In this document: in pieces, positions 42,828-44,110 of the stretch
Layout: each line of letters starts with the position of its first letter
How positions within the stretch are numbered: position 1 is the stretch's first letter
Origin: Candidatus Brocadia sp.
GTDB lineage: Bacteria; Planctomycetota; Brocadiia; Brocadiales; Brocadiaceae
Length of the DNA: 44,110 nucleotides
Assembly: GCA_011525665.1 (NCBI GenBank)
Contig: WYAU01000029.1
Coordinates: forward strand, 1 to 44,110
Direction: 5' to 3'
Notes under the pieces: generated by a model
Seen by the model: only the letters and a program-made list of their open reading frames with translations
Databases searched by the model: none
Told to the model about the DNA's origin: nothing
Program-made: the position numbers and the translations under genes

Positions 42828-43879
42828 AAATAAAACTGGAACGCATTTCAAAAGCATATCATCATAATTTCGTTGTGAAAGACGTAACGCTGGTTATCAA
42901 CAGCGGGGAATTTCTCGTTGTCCTGGGTCCCAGCGGAAGCGGGAAATCCACCACGCTGCATATGCTTGCGGGTTTAGAAACGCCCTCATCCGGGACTATT
43001 TTCTTTGATGACGGCATGGTGAACAACCTCCCTCCCGGAAAAAGGGACGTTGCCATGGTTTTCCAGAGTTACGCCTTGTATCCGCACATGAAGGTATATG
43101 ACAATATTGCATTTCCCCTGAAAATCCGAAAAGAAAAGGATGCAGACAAGAAGATCAGCAATACCGCTGCGCTGTTAGGCTTAACGGCTTTATTACAAAA
43201 ATATCCAAAAGAACTTTCCGGAGGTGAGAGACAGCGGGTAGCGCTGGCAAGGGCGCTCGTGCGAAATCCACAGGTCTTTCTCATGGACGAACCCCTCAGC
43301 AACCTTGATGCGCGCCTTCGGCTTTCCGCACGGGGAGAGTTAAAGAAGCTCCAAAGAGACCGCAACATAACGACCGTCTATGTCACCCACGACCAGACGG
43401 AGGCGCTTACCCTGGGAGACCGCGTCGCCGTTATGGATAAAGGCCGTTTACAACAGGTTGGCACACCCAATGAGATATACCAGAAGCCCCAAAACACCTT
43501 TGTTGCGGGTTTTATTGGAACACCTCCGATGAATATGATCACCATAAAGCCTTGCGGAAACCGTTCCTTTGTTTCAGGAGAGACCACGTTTGAATTTCCC
43601 ACCCCTTTACCGGTAAAAACCAACTGTATTCTCGGTATACGTCCGGAAAAACTAACTGTAGTGCCTGCCAATGAGCCTTCCCTAATACCGGGTTTGATTG
43701 AATATGTCGAATATTTAGGACACGAATCAATAAGCCATGTGAAAATTGCTTCTCATATGACCTGGTACGTAAAGGATACCACTGAAAGAACACGAGTGGG
43801 TGAGTTAGTCGGATTAAAATTTCTTCCCGAAGATACCCATTGGTTTGACCCTGTAAGAGGGGAAAGAATAGCAAATTGA
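42824..43879 (+). CDS. MalK/UgpC-type ABC transporter ATPase
   Basis: 351 residues. Walker A GPSGSGKST, Q loop FQSYALYPH, signature LSGGERQRVALARAL, Walker B VFLMDEP, D loop SNLDARLR and H loop THD are all present within residues 1-230; a TOBE-type regulatory domain follows (GIRPEKL near 268). It powers sugar or glycerol-phosphate uptake. The ATG at 42824 overlaps the permease stop; a longer frame upstream is an artefact. No binding-protein gene follows. Confidence 0.93.
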   Translation: MKIKLERISKAYHHNFVVKDVTLVINSGEFLVVLGPSGSGKSTTLHMLAGLETPSSGTIFFDDGMVNNLPPGKRDVAMVFQSYALYPHMKVYDNIAFPLKIRKEKDADKKISNTAALLGLTALLQKYPKELSGGERQRVALARALVRNPQVFLMDEPLSNLDARLRLSARGELKKLQRDRNITTVYVTHDQTEALTLGDRVAVMDKGRLQQVGTPNEIYQKPQNTFVAGFIGTPPMNMITIKPCGNRSFVSGETTFEFPTPLPVKTNCILGIRPEKLTVVPANEPSLIPGLIEYVEYLGHESISHVKIASHMTWYVKDTTERTRVGELVGLKFLPEDTHWFDPVRGERIAN

Positions 43880-43909
43880 ACCGGAGAAATTTATCGTTTT
43901 AGCGTATAA

Positions 43910-43930
43910 TGTACCCCAAAAACTGGACAG
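43910..43930. repeat. Possible insertion-sequence end
   Basis: TGTACCCCAAAAACTGGACA begins with TG and resembles terminal repeats of some IS3-type elements from memory. Only one end is in view, so this is tentative. Confidence 0.2.
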
Positions 43931-44002
43931 TATGTTAATAGGAGAAAATAGCAGGAGAAAATAGGGTCAGGCATTCATTATTCGCGTGCCCAGGGAAGGG
44001 TA

Positions 44003-44110
44003 CTGCTTTCTAGCGGGTGAAAGTCCCGTCGTGGTAAAAGCCGGAGCCATGTAGCTTGGATGGCAGGGGGCGGTGGAAACATAACCTTCTGAAGCCCATC
44101 GACAAAGTCG
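44003..44110 (+). mobile_element. Probable 5' part of a group II intron (cut by window edge)
   Basis: The segment reads CTAGCGGGTGAAAGTCCCGT, then GTAGCTTGGATGGCAGGGGG and GGAAACATAACC. The AGCGGGTGAAAGTCCCG hairpin with a GTGAAAGT loop-like core is typical of the structured RNA that precedes reverse-transcriptase/maturase genes in bacterial group II introns. No RT is in view because the window ends. It could instead be another structured RNA. Confidence 0.4.

Noticed and set aside
1-44110. tRNA, rRNA, CRISPR array or prophage genes
   Set aside because: No T-arm motifs with paired cloverleaf arms, no rRNA text, no regularly spaced short repeats and no phage structural genes were seen.

Overview
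The window looks like a chromosomal segment of a Gram-negative-type bacterium. My best guess is an anammox-type planctomycete (Brocadiales such as Brocadia, Jettenia or Kuenenia). That is an inference from gene content: two cytochrome P460 domains with CxxCH motifs, a CxxCH-bearing Cache sensor in an operon with a NarK-type nitrate/nitrite transporter, exosortase with PEP-CTERM cargo, and many long secreted repeat proteins, all in moderately AT-rich DNA. No rRNA, tRNA, CRISPR array or phage module was seen, so the taxonomy rests on gene content alone.

Left part (1-11,100), almost all on the minus strand: an NHL-repeat secreted protein cut by the window edge; a TolB-like/M28 peptidase/PDZ protein; an EpsI-exosortase pair; a 47-residue-repeat secreted protein; and a two-gene unit of an unknown secreted protein plus a PEP-CTERM protein. 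Three of these transcripts start with cyclic di-GMP-I (GEMM) riboswitches, two of them as tandem pairs, each aptamer followed by its own intrinsic terminator. A sixth copy lies at 38.5 kb on the plus strand, ahead of a DUF1328 membrane protein and a double cytochrome P460 lipoprotein. This extracellular-protein regulon wired to c-di-GMP is the most striking feature of the window.

Middle part (11,600-33,800): an exopolysaccharide-priming glycosyl-phosphotransferase; a MurC-like ligase; a polyamine pair (SpeD plus an ACL5-like aminopropyltransferase) with a strong promoter; YajQ; a four-gene operon TetR - large MscS channel - DUF481 outer-membrane protein - membrane zincin; a three-gene operon of CxxCH dCache sensor - PAS protein - NarK with a clear sigma70-type promoter; two CPA2-type cation/proton antiporters, one with a very long disordered N-terminal extension; a small secreted protein; and a VOC protein overlapping tail-to-tail with a membrane protein.

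Right part (34,000-44,110), mostly plus strand: a trehalose cluster with both the OtsA-OtsB route and a TreT-type synthase plus a DUF5752-like companion; the riboswitch-led DUF1328/P460/lipoprotein run; a YSC84-domain protein; a small Cys-rich secreted protein followed by an incomplete MalG-MalK ABC transporter; and, at the right edge, what looks like the beginning of a mobile element (probably group II intron RNA).

Taken together the window carries envelope and osmotic-stress functions (trehalose, mechanosensitive channel, ion antiporters, polyamines), extracellular-matrix functions (exosortase, PEP-CTERM, EPS priming, repeat proteins) and nitrogen-oxide functions (P460, NarK). c-di-GMP is the likely common signal for the matrix genes and the P460 unit.
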